Part shown: positions 50,797 through 60,087 of the stretch, piece after piece
Numbering within the stretch: position 1 is the stretch's first letter
Layout: every line of letters starts with the position of its first letter
Assembly: GCF_000818015.1 (NCBI RefSeq)
Contig: NZ_CP007511.1
Location: forward strand, 3,296,501-3,360,500
DNA length: 64,000 nt
Reading direction: 5' to 3'
Source of the DNA: Stutzerimonas balearica DSM 6083
Lineage (GTDB): Bacteria > Pseudomonadota > Gammaproteobacteria > Pseudomonadales > Pseudomonadaceae
Program-made: the position numbers and the translations under genes
Notes under the pieces: model-generated
Told to the model about the DNA's origin: nothing
The model's database searches: none
What the model saw: only the letters and a program-made list of their open reading frames with translations

Positions 50797-50967
50797 CGCT
50801 TGCTCCTCTGTCTTGCCTCGAGTCGAGCGCGCCGTCATCCAAGCATCACCGCTTCGTCACGTGCCCGACACCCGCCCGGCCTAGTTTGGGCCCGTCAGCA
50901 CGAGGGGCGCGACAGACGCTCCCGGCAGCTTGCCAACACCGCCCCGCCGGGGCAACAGGAGGTCCGC

Positions 50968-51717
50968 ATGAGTGTCAGCGCCATTCCCTCTCGCAACCTG
51001 CGCTCGCTACAGGCCGAGTATCTCGACCACCCCGGCGCCCTTCGCGAGGCGCAGGCATTGCGCTACCGCGTATTCGCCAGCGAGTTCGGCGCCAGCCTGC
51101 CCGGCGCGGCCACCGGGCTGGATGCCGACGAGTTCGACCCGCATTGTCGGCACCTCGGCGTGCGCGACGGCCGCGATGGTCGCCTGGTCGCGACCACTCG
51201 CCTGCTCGACGGCGATGCCGCCGGGCGGCTTGGGCGGTTCTACAGCGAGGGCGAGTTCCGCCTGCGCGGGCTGGACCGGCTCGACGCCCCGGTGCTGGAA
51301 ATCGGCCGCACCTGCGTCGACCCCGGCTACCGCAACGGCGCAACGATCGGCGTGCTCTGGGCCGAACTGGCCGAAGCGCTGAATCGCGGCGGTTACCGCT
51401 ATCTGATCGGCTGCGCCAGCGTCTCCATGCGCGACGGCGGCCTGCAGGCCCAGGCCATCATGCAGAAGTTGCGCGACACGCACCTGAGCACCGACCTGCT
51501 CCACGCCGAGCCGATGACGCCCCTGCCGGAGATCGCAGTACCAGGCAACGTCACCGCGCAGTTGCCGCCCCTGCTCAAGGCCTATATGCGGCTGGGCGCG
51601 AAGATCTGTGGCGAACCCTGCTGGGACCCGGAATTCCAGGTCGCCGACCTGTTCATCCTGCTCAAGCGCGAGGAGCTATGCCCACGCTATGCGCGTCACT
51701 TCAAGGCGGCGGTATGA
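50968..51717 (+). CDS. olsB: Ornithine N-acyltransferase OlsB
   Basis: A 249-residue GNAT-type enzyme that acylates ornithine from 3-hydroxyacyl-ACP to lyso-ornithine lipid. The fold is shown by [40 protein letters not shown] and the C-terminal part with [20 protein letters not shown]. The ribosome site AGGAGG lies 6 bp before the ATG. Its stop overlaps the olsA start (ATGA). In relatives the pair is induced by phosphate shortage. Secure. Confidence 0.93.
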   Translation: MSVSAIPSRNLRSLQAEYLDHPGALREAQALRYRVFASEFGASLPGAATGLDADEFDPHCRHLGVRDGRDGRLVATTRLLDGDAAGRLGRFYSEGEFRLRGLDRLDAPVLEIGRTCVDPGYRNGATIGVLWAELAEALNRGGYRYLIGCASVSMRDGGLQAQAIMQKLRDTHLSTDLLHAEPMTPLPEIAVPGNVTAQLPPLLKAYMRLGAKICGEPCWDPEFQVADLFILLKREELCPRYARHFKAAV

Positions 51718-52484
51718 GCACCGGCAGGCTGTGCACCAGGCTGTTGCGGCTGGCCCCGGTGCTGCTTGCCGGCCTGCTGACCGCGGCCGGGCTGGCGTGT
51801 CGGGAGCGGCTCGGTTGCCCCGCCTCGGCCGCTGTGCGCCAACGCTTGACGCAGCGCTTTCTCGGCCGCGTCACCGCCGCGCTTCCGTTGCGCGTGCGCG
51901 TCATCGGCCAGCCTGCCGAGCAGCCGATGCTGTGGCTGGCCAACCACATCTCCTGGGTCGATATCCCGGTGCTGGGCGGCGTGGCGCCGCTGTCGTTTCT
52001 CGCCAAGCAGGAGGTCGCGCGCTGGCCCCTGCTCGGCTATCTGGCCCGGCAGGCAGGCACAGCCTTCATCTCCCGTGGCGCAGGCGATAGCCGGCGGGTC
52101 GGGGAGCAGCTGGCCGAGCGCCTGGCCGGACGCCAGAGCCTGCTGATATTTGCCGAGGGCACCTCGACCGACGGCTCGCGATTGCGCCGCTTTCATCCGC
52201 GCCTGCTGGAGGCTGCGGTGGTGAGCGGCGCTGCCATCCAGCCGGTGGCGCTGCGTTACCGCCGCGACGGCCGCCCTGACCGGATCACGCCCTACATCGA
52301 CGACGATGAACTGCCCGCGCACCTCTTCCGGCTATTGCGCCATGGCACCGTCGAGGTCGAGGTCCTGCTGTTGCCGCCGATCGTCAGCGCTGGCCGCTCC
52401 CGCAGCGAACTCGCCGCGCTGGCGCACGGAGCCATCGCCGAGGCGCTGTTCGGCGCCGAACGCCCGCTAGCCCAGGCAGCCTGA
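51714..52484 (+). CDS. olsA: Lyso-ornithine lipid acyltransferase OlsA
   Basis: A 256-residue membrane-bound 1-acylglycerol-phosphate-acyltransferase-type enzyme (PlsC fold) that adds the second acyl chain to lyso-ornithine lipid. An N-terminal helix ([17 protein letters not shown]) is followed by the HX4D motif [35 protein letters not shown] (motif III) and IQPVALRY. Translationally coupled to olsB. The frame is open far upstream; the ATG at 51714 is the clear start. Confidence 0.93.
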   Translation: MSTGRLCTRLLRLAPVLLAGLLTAAGLACRERLGCPASAAVRQRLTQRFLGRVTAALPLRVRVIGQPAEQPMLWLANHISWVDIPVLGGVAPLSFLAKQEVARWPLLGYLARQAGTAFISRGAGDSRRVGEQLAERLAGRQSLLIFAEGTSTDGSRLRRFHPRLLEAAVVSGAAIQPVALRYRRDGRPDRITPYIDDDELPAHLFRLLRHGTVEVEVLLLPPIVSAGRSRSELAALAHGAIAEALFGAERPLAQAA

Positions 52485-52509
52485 GCGGGACATCGGCTAA
52501 GCTGCAGCG

Positions 52510-53091
52510 ATGAACTACCTCGCTCATCTGCATCTCGGCGGCCAGGAACCTGACGCCCTGCTCGGCAGCCTCTACGGCGATTTCGTCAAGGGGCCGCTGC
52601 GTGGCCAATGGCCGGCAGCGGTCGAAGCCGGCATTCGCCTGCACCGGCGCATCGATGCCTTTACCGACAGCCATGCCCAGGTACTCGCCGCCAAGGCACG
52701 CTTCGCGCAGGATCGGCGCCGCTACGCCGGCATCCTCGTTGACCTGTTCTTCGACCACTGCCTGGCCACGCACTGGCCGCAGTTCAGCGACGAGCCGCTC
52801 GCCCAGTTCACCCACCGTGTCTACCGGGTGCTGGCTGCCGAGGCCGAACTGCCTGGCAAGCTCGGCCTCATCGCACCGCGCATGGCCGCGCAGGACTGGC
52901 TCGGCAGCTACCGCGAATTCGGTGTGCTCGAGCAGGTGCTGCACGGCATGAGCCGGCGGCTGTCACGCCCGGAGGGCCTGCTTGGCGCGATGGCCGAACT
53001 GGAGCGGCTCTACCGCCCGCTCAGCGCCGACTTCCACGCGTTCTACCCACAGCTGCAGCGTTTCGCCGCAACCGCCGCTCACTCGGCGTAG
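52510..53091 (+). CDS. acpH: Acyl carrier protein phosphodiesterase AcpH
   Basis: A 193-residue DUF479/AcpH protein that removes 4'-phosphopantetheine from ACP. HD-like residues include MNYLAHLHLGGQEPD, LYGDFVKGPLRG, GIRLHRRIDAFTDSH and DLFFDHCLATHW, where the conserved His and Asp bind metal. 26 bp after olsA, so possibly cotranscribed with olsBA. Its end overlaps the convergent aldolase gene by 13 bp. Confidence 0.93.
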   Translation: MNYLAHLHLGGQEPDALLGSLYGDFVKGPLRGQWPAAVEAGIRLHRRIDAFTDSHAQVLAAKARFAQDRRRYAGILVDLFFDHCLATHWPQFSDEPLAQFTHRVYRVLAAEAELPGKLGLIAPRMAAQDWLGSYREFGVLEQVLHGMSRRLSRPEGLLGAMAELERLYRPLSADFHAFYPQLQRFAATAAHSA

Positions 53092-53855
53092 CCGGGGCTC
53101 TGGGCGTCCAGTTTGCGGAGCAGCGCCGGCCAGGCCAGCGCGCCACCCATGCCGTTCGGCGAGCGGGTCACGCCAGCGGCCATTGCCTTGGCCCCGGCCA
53201 GGATCTGCTGAGGGATGGCCACCAGCTCGGCGCCGCCACTCTGCGCCATCACCTGGATTTCGCAGGCGCGCTGGAAGATGAACATCATCAGGAAGGTGTC
53301 GGCGATGCTGCCGCCGCAGGTCAGCAGACCATGGTTGGGCAGCAGCATGAACGACGCCTCGCCGAGATCGGCCTGCAGGCGCGCCTTCTCGTCATGATTC
53401 AGCGCCACCCCCTCATAGCCGTGCGTCGCATAGCTCGACAGGACGAACAGCGACTGCTGGCTGATCGGCAGCACGCCCTGTCGTTGCGCCGACACCGCCA
53501 CACCGGCGGCCGTGTGCGTATGCAGCACGCACGCAACATCCTCGCGCACCTCATGGATAGCGCTGTGAATGGTGTAGCCGGCCGGGTTGATATCGTAGGG
53601 GCCGTCCATCAGGCGGTTGCCGGCCAGATCGATCTTCACCAGGTTCGAGGCGGTGATCTCGTGGAACATCAGCCCGTAGGGGTTGATCAGAAAATGCTCG
53701 GTGCCAGGAATCTTGGCCGAGATGTGGGTGAAGATCAGGTCATCCCAGCCGTGCAGGGCCACCAGCCGGTAACAGGCAGCCAGGTCGACGCGGGTCTGCC
53801 ATTCGGCGGCACTGACCTGGCTCTTGAGCGATGGCAGGGTATGTAGAACAGTCAC
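53079..53855 (-). CDS. Class II aldolase / adducin-family protein
   Basis: A 258-residue class II aldolase fold. The Zn site is partly seen in CVLHTHTAAGVAVS (His pair) and LPNHGLLTCGG, and DLAACYRLVALHGWDDLIFTHIS (given in part) is a typical start. Members are fuculose- or ribulose-phosphate aldolases or unknown. There is no sugar operon around, so the substrate is open. Converges on acpH with a 13-bp overlap. Confidence 0.88.
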   Translation of the reverse strand: MTVLHTLPSLKSQVSAAEWQTRVDLAACYRLVALHGWDDLIFTHISAKIPGTEHFLINPYGLMFHEITASNLVKIDLAGNRLMDGPYDINPAGYTIHSAIHEVREDVACVLHTHTAAGVAVSAQRQGVLPISQQSLFVLSSYATHGYEGVALNHDEKARLQADLGEASFMLLPNHGLLTCGGSIADTFLMMFIFQRACEIQVMAQSGGAELVAIPQQILAGAKAMAAGVTRSPNGMGGALAWPALLRKLDAQSPGYAE

Positions 53856-53950
53856 GGCGCACCTCTTGTTGTCATTATCGGTGCGCTGATTCTAGCTACG
53901 GAGCTGCGTGCCGATAGTGGCCCTGGCAGCCAGGCTGCTGGCCGCTCGGG

Positions 53951-54403
53951 TCAGGCGCGCAGAGCCTGGGCGAAGCTGGCGATCCAGGGCTCGGCGTCGG
54001 CCTCGGGCGTGACCGTCTCGCTGGCATCGAGCCGCAACATGTCCTGCACATCGCGCACGCCGAGTTCGACAAAAAGCTCGCGCACCAACTCGCCGCCCCC
54101 GCAAAAGGTATCGCCATAGCTGGCATCGCCCAGCGCGATGATGCCACCCGGTATGCCGCGCCAATCCGGCAGCCGGTCTCGCAGCGCGGAATACAGCGGG
54201 ACGAAGCTGTCAGGCAGTTCACCCATGCCGGTGGTCGAGGTCACCACCAGCAGGGCCTGCGGTGCAAAGGCCAACAGCGGGTCCAGCTGGGCACGCGGAT
54301 CGTGCCAGGCCTCGAAACCGGCTTCGCTCAGCAGGCGCTGGGCATGGCGGGCAACATCTTCGGCATTGCCATAGACGCTGCCGGAAAGAATGGCGACTTT
54401 CAT
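53951..54403 (-). CDS. MioC-like flavodoxin
   Basis: A 150-residue flavodoxin-fold protein. The FMN phosphate loop is SGSVYGNAEDVARHAQ (residues 7-22), the second loop is STTGMGELPDSF and the third GDASYGDTFCGGGE. MioC-type proteins take part in biotin synthase electron transfer or DNA replication control in E. coli; the use here is unknown. Start at 54403 gives MKVAILSG. Single gene, divergent from the PilZ-like gene. Confidence 0.88.
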   Translation of the reverse strand: MKVAILSGSVYGNAEDVARHAQRLLSEAGFEAWHDPRAQLDPLLAFAPQALLVVTSTTGMGELPDSFVPLYSALRDRLPDWRGIPGGIIALGDASYGDTFCGGGELVRELFVELGVRDVQDMLRLDASETVTPEADAEPWIASFAQALRA

Positions 54404-54577
54404 GGGCGGACTCCGTCGAACAAAGCTCGGCATTATGCCGCAAGCGCGGCATGACCGAGCAAAACGGTCGGAAAGGAACTTTACTCAGCACAGGAGGTCC
54501 ACTCGCAGCCCCAGCGATGGCACCTTGCAGTCATGGCCCGGCATCCGGCGGTTGCTCCGCCAGCGGAGGAGATCGAC

Positions 54578-55201
54578 ATGACCGACGAAACAGTTCTGAC
54601 CGAAGATGAGTTGGCGTTCATTCGCCAGCTGATGCTGCGTGGCGCCAGCAACGGCGAAGGACCGACCGGCTTTCGCGTCGACGGGGGAGCCAAGTCCAAC
54701 GAGCTGCTGCTGCAGCTTGCCGCGCGAGCCGAGCTGACGCTCGAGGCCCGTAGCGGCGATTTCCGTATGTCCTTTCCGCTGCGCATCCGCGAAGACGAGC
54801 TGCACAGCCTCAACCTGCAATTGTCACCGCCGGTCATCTACGAACAGGGCCCGACGCCGCGTGCCTGGCGCCTGCACCTGGACGAACCCTTGCCGTTGCT
54901 CGAACGTGGCGGCGAGCCCAGCGCGTTGCAGGTGCGCGAACTGTCCTCGCACAGCCTGCTGGTGGAAACCGACAGCCGCCGCAAGCCACCGAAAAGCTTC
55001 CACTTGCAGCTGGCCCTGCCCGACGATGCACCGATGGAAATCGACGCGCGGCGGGTGCGCGAACTCAAGGACGGCCAGGCTGCCTATGAGGTGGAGTTCG
55101 CCGGGCAGAAGGATGCCGAGCGCATCCGCCACTTCCTCTATCAACAGCACAAGCGGCTGCACGCCGACCCGCTGTCGGAGGCACCCGCCGATCTGGTGTA
55201 A
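54578..55201 (+). CDS. PilZ-like protein
   Basis: A 207-residue soluble protein. The N-terminal part (TEDELAFIRQLM) leads to a beta-rich middle, and the C-terminal half (LQVRELSSHSLLVETDSRRK) resembles a PilZ domain without the full RxxxR/DxSxxG motif set, so c-di-GMP binding is doubtful. A GGAGG site 8 bp before the ATG supports the start MTDETVLTEDE. No operon partner apart from folM 57 bp downstream. Confidence 0.7.
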   Translation: MTDETVLTEDELAFIRQLMLRGASNGEGPTGFRVDGGAKSNELLLQLAARAELTLEARSGDFRMSFPLRIREDELHSLNLQLSPPVIYEQGPTPRAWRLHLDEPLPLLERGGEPSALQVRELSSHSLLVETDSRRKPPKSFHLQLALPDDAPMEIDARRVRELKDGQAAYEVEFAGQKDAERIRHFLYQQHKRLHADPLSEAPADLV

Positions 55202-55258
55202 GCTGCCTGGCCCTGCCGGTGCGATTGACCACCGGCCCCGTCGAGCCAGGTTCTTCGC

Positions 55259-55969
55259 ATGAGCACAACGCCCTTTCCCGTGTTGATCACCGGTGCCGGA
55301 CAGCGCATCGGCCTGCATTGCGCCGGGCGCCTGCTCGATGACGGCCAGCCCGTGATCATCACCTATCGCCAGGCGCGCGAAGGCGTTGAGCGGCTGCGCG
55401 AGCGCGGCGCACTGGCCCTGCCGGCCGACTTCAGCAGCCGCGACGGCATCCTCGCCTTCATCGACGCGTTGCGCGGCCACACTGGCGGTCTGCGCGCGAT
55501 CGTTCACAACGCCTCCGACTGGGCGGCGGAAACGCCTGGCCAGGAAGCCGAGGTGTTCGAGCGCATGTTCCATGTGCACATGCTGGCGCCCTACCTGATC
55601 AACCTGCACTGTGCAGACCTGCTGCGCCACGGCGGCCCGGCGGACATCGTGCACATCGGCGACGACGTTACCCGCAAGGGCAGCAGCAAGCACATCGGCT
55701 ATGCCGCGAGCAAGGCCGGGCTGGACAGCCTGACCCTGTCCTTCGCCGCCAGCCTCGCGCCGGCGGTCAAGGTCAATGGCATCGCCCCGGCGCTGATCCA
55801 GTTCAACCCTGACGACGATGAAGCCTACCGCCGCAAGGCGCTGGCCAAGTCGGCGCTGTGCATCGAGCCTGGGCCGGAGGTGATCTACCAGAGCCTGCGC
55901 TATCTGTTCGACAATCCCTATGTCACCGGCACCACCCTCAGGGTGAATGGTGGCCGCCACCTGATCTGA
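55259..55969 (+). CDS. folM: Dihydromonapterin reductase FolM
   Basis: A 236-residue short-chain dehydrogenase. The NADPH loop is [15 protein letters not shown], the catalytic Tyr and Lys are in [12 protein letters not shown], and the end is [13 protein letters not shown]. FolM reduces dihydromonapterin to tetrahydromonapterin, the cofactor of phenylalanine hydroxylase in pseudomonads; it may also have weak DHFR activity. It lies 13 bp before folX, which makes the precursor, so the pair is one pathway unit. Confidence 0.92.
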   Translation: MSTTPFPVLITGAGQRIGLHCAGRLLDDGQPVIITYRQAREGVERLRERGALALPADFSSRDGILAFIDALRGHTGGLRAIVHNASDWAAETPGQEAEVFERMFHVHMLAPYLINLHCADLLRHGGPADIVHIGDDVTRKGSSKHIGYAASKAGLDSLTLSFAASLAPAVKVNGIAPALIQFNPDDDEAYRRKALAKSALCIEPGPEVIYQSLRYLFDNPYVTGTTLRVNGGRHLI

Positions 55970-55982
55970 TCGAGGAGCCCTC

Positions 55983-56357
55983 ATGCCCCGTCTCGAGCCT
56001 GGAATGGCGCGCATCCGCGTCAAGGATCTGCGCCTGCGCACCTACATCGGCATCAAGGAAGAAGAGATCAACAACAAGCAGGACGTGCTGATCAATCTCA
56101 CCATGCTCTACCCGGCGGCCGACGCCGTTCGCGATAACGTCATCGACCACGCGCTGAACTACCGGACCATCACCAAGGCGATCATTCGCCATGTCGAGGA
56201 CAACCGCTTCGCCCTGCTCGAGCGCCTGACCCAAGAAATCCTCGACCTGGTCATGGCCTATCCGCAGGTGCGCTATGCCGAGGTCGAGGTCGACAAGCCC
56301 CATGCGCTGCGCTTCGCCGAATCGGTGTCGATCACGCTAGCCGGCCACCGAGACTGA
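55983..56357 (+). CDS. folX: Dihydroneopterin triphosphate 2'-epimerase FolX
   Basis: A 124-residue FolB/FolX tunnel-fold protein. [20 protein letters not shown] and [18 protein letters not shown] show the family, with Glu and Lys residues of the pterin site, and the end [19 protein letters not shown] is typical. FolX converts dihydroneopterin triphosphate to the monapterin epimer. It follows folM and precedes a DUF1244 gene. No folE2 or phhA is seen in the window. Confidence 0.92.
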   Translation: MPRLEPGMARIRVKDLRLRTYIGIKEEEINNKQDVLINLTMLYPAADAVRDNVIDHALNYRTITKAIIRHVEDNRFALLERLTQEILDLVMAYPQVRYAEVEVDKPHALRFAESVSITLAGHRD

Positions 56358-56444
56358 ACCGCCCAGGCCTTGGCAGCGCTGGCCGCTACCAGGAGCCAGG
56401 GTTATGATCCGGCCACCTCAGCCACCGCCGAGAACAATGCTCAC

Positions 56445-56738
56445 ATGAACGACCAACAACGTATCGAACTCGAAGCCGCCGCCTTTCGCCGTCTGGTCCA
56501 GCATCTGCGCAGCCGTCCCGACGTGCAGAACATCGACCTGATGAACCTCGCCGGCTTCTGCCGCAACTGCCTGTCGAAGTGGTACAAGGCGGCCGCCGAC
56601 GATCTGGAGCTGGCCGTCAGCCTCGATGAGGCCCGCGAAGAGGTCTACGGCATGCCCTATGCCGAATGGAAAAAGCGCTACCAGAAGGAAGCGTCGCCGG
56701 AACAACAAGCCGCCTTCGAGAAGACCCACAAGCCATGA
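56445..56738 (+). CDS. DUF1244 protein
   Basis: A 97-residue member of DUF1244. The motif HLRSRPDVQNIDLMNLAGFC with RNCLSKWY (Cys pair) and GMPYAEWKKRYQKEA is characteristic. Function unknown; the Cys pair may bind metal. The start at 56445 follows family practice. The stop overlaps the hopJ start by 4 bp. Confidence 0.85.
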   Translation: MNDQQRIELEAAAFRRLVQHLRSRPDVQNIDLMNLAGFCRNCLSKWYKAAADDLELAVSLDEAREEVYGMPYAEWKKRYQKEASPEQQAAFEKTHKP

Positions 56739-57070
56739 ACCTCAAGGATTTCCGCGCCAGCCTGCGCAACCGCAACCACCGTTTCGCCGACACCCTGGCC
56801 TTTATCGCGGCGAACTACGACTACACGCCCAGCCGCTTCATCAACGGCGCCGTGGAAAATGCCGCCGGCGAAAACGAAGGCTCCTGCAAGACGCTCGGGC
56901 TGGCACTGCTCGAGCAGTTCACCACCGAGGAAGCCCTGCTCGCCTTCGGCGAGCACTACCAGTCGGTGCTGGCCAACCCGGCTGGAGACGACCACCGCAA
57001 CATCCGCGCACTGATGGATACCGGTCTGCCGAGCGTGCGCTTCGATGCCGAGCCGCTGACCCGCAAGTGA
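56735..57070 (+). CDS. HopJ-family protein
   Basis: A 111-residue HopJ-type protein (MNLKDFRASLRNRNHRFADT, GAVENAAGENEGSCK, LLEQFTTEEALLAFGEHY). Members were named after a supposed type III effector, but they occur widely in non-pathogens, so the effector role is not inferred here. Coupled to DUF1244 by a 4-bp overlap. No secretion signal is seen. Function unknown. Confidence 0.85.
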   Translation: MNLKDFRASLRNRNHRFADTLAFIAANYDYTPSRFINGAVENAAGENEGSCKTLGLALLEQFTTEEALLAFGEHYQSVLANPAGDDHRNIRALMDTGLPSVRFDAEPLTRK

Positions 57071-57106
57071 GCCTCGCGCGCGACGGGCTGCGCCGAGCAG
57101 CTGTAT

Positions 57107-57156
57107 AAAAAAGGGGCATCCAGGCACTAGGGGAAGGCTCTGGGATCGGATGCCCC
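57107..57156 (-). terminator. Intrinsic-terminator-like hairpin facing the minus strand, no gene before it
   Basis: GGGGCATCC (57113-57121) pairs with GGATGCCCC (57148-57156) around a 26-nt loop; on the minus strand a run of six T follows. There is no annotated minus-strand gene to its right, where cysZ runs the other way. It may end a short minus-strand RNA or be a remnant. Nothing else is seen in the 200 bp between hopJ and cysZ. Confidence 0.5.
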
Positions 57157-57270
57157 CGGGAAAGCAACACCGCGAAGGCTACCGAGCACGCCCGTCGCGC
57201 GGAAATTCAAAGGCTGAATGAACGCCATAGCCTCGTGCTATCGGCCATGCGCCATGTACTGGAGTCCGCC

Positions 57271-58056
57271 ATGCCTTCTGCCGTCCTGTCCGGCCCGCAC
57301 TACCTGCAACAGGGCCTGCGCCTGTTGCTCAGCCCGGGGCTGCGCCTGTTCGTGATCCTGCCCGTAACCGTGAACGTGCTGCTGTTCGGCGGGCTGATCT
57401 ACTTCGCCGCCAGCCGCTTCGACAGTTGGCTCGATGCCCTGATGCCGAGCCTGCCCGACTGGCTGGCCTTTCTCGAATACCTGATCTGGCCGTTGTTCGT
57501 CGCGCTGCTGCTGCTCATGGTGTTCTTCACCTTTACCCTGCTGGCGAACGTGATCGCCGCGCCGTTCAACGGTTTTCTGGCCGAAAAGGTCGAGGTCGTC
57601 GCGCGCGGCGAAGACAACTCGCCACCCTTCAGCTGGGCGGAATTGCTGGCCATGCTGCCGCGGACGCTGGCACGCGAGGCGCGCAAGCTCCTCTACTTCG
57701 CCCCGCGTGCGCTGGCGCTGCTGGTTCTCTCGTTCATCCCGGTGCTCAATCTCGCGGCCGCGCCACTGTGGCTGCTGTTTGGCGTCTGGATGATGGCGGT
57801 GCAGTACATCGACTACCCGGCGGACAACAACAAGCTGGGCTGGAGCGAGATGCTCGCCTGGCTGCGCCAGCGCCGCTGGCAGAGCCTGAGTTTTGGCGCT
57901 GCGACCTACGCCGCGCTGCTGGTACCAGGCCTCAACCTGTTGATCATGCCGGCTGCAGTGGCCGGGGCCACACTATTCTGGGTGCAGGAAGGGGGGCCGG
58001 CGCGACAGCTGGATCGGCAGGGTCCGCGAAGCGGAACGAAGCCGCCTGCGCCATAG
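57271..58056 (+). CDS. cysZ: CysZ-family sulfate transporter / inner membrane protein
   Basis: A 261-residue membrane protein of the CysZ/EI24 family ([25 protein letters not shown]-type helices, [36 protein letters not shown]). It has four to six helices with two re-entrant hairpins and supports sulfate uptake for cysteine synthesis in relatives. GGAG lies 7 bp before the ATG at 57271. Alone, no cys genes nearby, so the sulfate role is by homology. Confidence 0.88.
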   Translation: MPSAVLSGPHYLQQGLRLLLSPGLRLFVILPVTVNVLLFGGLIYFAASRFDSWLDALMPSLPDWLAFLEYLIWPLFVALLLLMVFFTFTLLANVIAAPFNGFLAEKVEVVARGEDNSPPFSWAELLAMLPRTLAREARKLLYFAPRALALLVLSFIPVLNLAAAPLWLLFGVWMMAVQYIDYPADNNKLGWSEMLAWLRQRRWQSLSFGAATYAALLVPGLNLLIMPAAVAGATLFWVQEGGPARQLDRQGPRSGTKPPAP

Positions 58057-58239
58057 GTGGAAGCCTGCCAAACAGTTCCCACCCACCGCCGGCGCAAACC
58101 GGCACCCGGCTGTTCTTCCGGGCGAACGGCGAGCGGTGGGTAAGCTCCAGGTCACCCACCGAATCCGACCGGTATGCGGGGCCGGGCGAAGACTAGAGGG
58201 CCAGGCACGGCAGGTGCCCGGACATCCCCCGGTCTCTCC

Positions 58240-59349
58240 TCACGCCAGCGTCTTCAGCGCCTCGCGGCTGAACGGCAGGATCTCCTCCATCCGCCCTTCG
58301 CGCACCTTCACCGCCCACTCGGGATCGCAGATCAGCGCACGCCCGACCGCCACCAGGTCGAATTCGGCCTTGTTCAATCGCTCCAGCAGCCCTTCGATAC
58401 CGGCCGGCTGGGCCACCTTGTCGGTCTTGACCATGAATTGCAGGAACTCGCCGTCCAGACCGACACTGCCCACGGTAATGGTGGGCTTGCCGGTCAACTG
58501 GCGGGTCCAGCCGGCCAGGTTGAGATCCGAGCCTTCGAATTCCGGCTCCCAGAAACGACGCGTCGAGCAGTGGAAGATGTCCACGCCCGCCTCGACCAGC
58601 GGCGCGAGGAACTCACCGAGCGCTTCGGGCGACTGCACCAGGCGCGCCGTATAGTCCTGCTGCTTCCATTGCGAAAAGCGGAAGATGATCGGGAAGTCCG
58701 GCCCCACCGCCTCACGTACCGCCTGGACCAGCTCGACGGCAAAGCGCGAACGGTTGGCCAGACTGCCACCGTACTCGTCGGTGCGCTGGTTGCTGCCCTC
58801 CCAGAAGAACTGGTCGATCAGATAGCCATGGGCGCCGTGGATCTCGACGCCATCCATGCCGATGGCCTTGGCATCGCGCGCCGCCTGCGCGAAAGCGCCG
58901 ATGACGTCGCGGATGTCCTGCTGGGTCATGCCGTGCACGACGACGTTGCCATCCTTGCACTTTTCCATCGGCCCGTACCCCGGCACGCTGGCATCCGGCT
59001 CGGTGCCCAGGCGCCGCACGTTACCGACATGCCAGAGCTGCGGCACGATGCGCCCGCCGGCGGCATGCACCGCGTCGACCACGCGCTTCCAGCCCGCCAG
59101 GGCGTCCTCGCCATAGAAGCGCGGCACCTGCGGATAGCCGTTGGCAGCAGCATGCCCGACAGTGGTGCCCTCGGTGATGATCAGCCCCACGCCCGCTGCG
59201 GCACGGCGGCGGTAGTAGTCGACGACCGCGTCGGTCGGCACCCCGTTGGGCGAGAACGAACGGGTCATCGGCGCCATCACCACGCGGGTGGGCAGGCGAA
59301 GACTGCCCAGTTCGAAGGGCTGAAACAGGGCTTGTACGTTAGCGGTCAT
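58240..59349 (-). CDS. NADH:flavin oxidoreductase, old yellow enzyme type
   Basis: A 369-residue OYE-family TIM barrel with FMN. Landmarks are FQPFELGSLRLPTRVVMAPMTRS, PQLWHVGNVRRL, the HGAHGYLIDQFFWEGSNQR active-site strip (His pair replaced as HGAH), DEYGGSLANRSRF and VAVGRALICDP. It reduces activated alkenes; the natural substrate is unknown. Ends near the cysZ side. Starts 161 bp after the glutathione peroxidase gene on the same strand. Confidence 0.92.
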   Translation of the reverse strand: MTANVQALFQPFELGSLRLPTRVVMAPMTRSFSPNGVPTDAVVDYYRRRAAAGVGLIITEGTTVGHAAANGYPQVPRFYGEDALAGWKRVVDAVHAAGGRIVPQLWHVGNVRRLGTEPDASVPGYGPMEKCKDGNVVVHGMTQQDIRDVIGAFAQAARDAKAIGMDGVEIHGAHGYLIDQFFWEGSNQRTDEYGGSLANRSRFAVELVQAVREAVGPDFPIIFRFSQWKQQDYTARLVQSPEALGEFLAPLVEAGVDIFHCSTRRFWEPEFEGSDLNLAGWTRQLTGKPTITVGSVGLDGEFLQFMVKTDKVAQPAGIEGLLERLNKAEFDLVAVGRALICDPEWAVKVREGRMEEILPFSREALKTLA

Positions 59350-59510
59350 GCATCGACTCCTTGATTCGTGTCGTTCACCGCGCCGGCACGCCACCTCGCC
59401 GGAGGCGCGGCCGGTCGGCTATTCGGAAGCGAGCATATGGCCGCCGGCATCGGCGGCCTACGACCATCAGCCAGATCTATCGAGCGGCAAACACGAGCGC
59501 GATGCACGCT

Positions 59511-59993
59511 TCAGCGCAGCGCACTCTCCACCGCCTGAGTCAGTGCCGGATCGTCCGGCGCCGTACGCGGCGAAAAGCGCCCCAGCACGCGACCGTCGGT
59601 GTCGACGAGGAATTTTTCGAAGTTCCAGGTGATATCGCCCGGGAAATCCGCGCCCTCGCCGGCCAGCAGGCGATAAAGGGGGTGCCGTTGCGGGCCATTG
59701 ACTTCCAGCTTGGCACTGAGCGGAAAGCTGACGCCGTAGTTGAGCGAACAGAACGAGCGAATCTCCTCGTCGCTGCCCGGCTCCTGGCCGGCAAACTGGT
59801 TGCAGGGAATGCCCAGCACCACCAGCCCGCGTCCGGCATAACGCTGGTACAGCTGTTCCAGGCCTGCATACTGCGGGGTCAGCCCACAATGCGACGCGAC
59901 GTTGACCACCAGCAGCAGCCGGTCGGCGTACTGCGACAGCGGCAGCTCACCGCCGCCCAGGGCCGGCAATACCAGTTGGTGAAATGCGCTCAT
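59511..59993 (-). CDS. Glutathione peroxidase (thioredoxin-type likely)
   Basis: A 160-residue GPx with catalytic Cys in NVASHCGLTPQY (about residue 37), Gln in NQFAGQEPGSDEEI (about 72) and Trp in WNFEKFLVDTDG (about 125). It reduces hydroperoxides; small bacterial forms often use thioredoxin. A possible resolving Cys lies in RSFCSLNYGV. Cytosolic, no signal. Downstream of the FKBP gene across a terminator. Confidence 0.92.
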   Translation of the reverse strand: MSAFHQLVLPALGGGELPLSQYADRLLLVVNVASHCGLTPQYAGLEQLYQRYAGRGLVVLGIPCNQFAGQEPGSDEEIRSFCSLNYGVSFPLSAKLEVNGPQRHPLYRLLAGEGADFPGDITWNFEKFLVDTDGRVLGRFSPRTAPDDPALTQAVESALR

Positions 59994-60010
59994 GATTCTC
60001 CCTCCTCACG

Positions 60011-60042
60011 AAAAAGGCGCTCCGGTCGCAACCGGAACGCCT
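60011..60042 (-). terminator. Rho-independent terminator of the FKBP gene
   Basis: On the minus strand AGGCG-TTCCGG pairs with CCGGA-GCGCCT around a 6-nt loop, with a T run of five after it. It lies 46 bp past the FKBP stop and separates it from the peroxidase gene. Confidence 0.85.
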
Positions 60043-60087
60043 CCTTGACCCGCACGACTGGCGGCCCGCCCGCTGGCGGGCTACCCA

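Noticed and set aside
56735..57070. HopJ as a type III secretion effector
   Set aside because: No type III genes or secretion signal nearby, and the family is widespread in non-pathogens; the name alone is not evidence.
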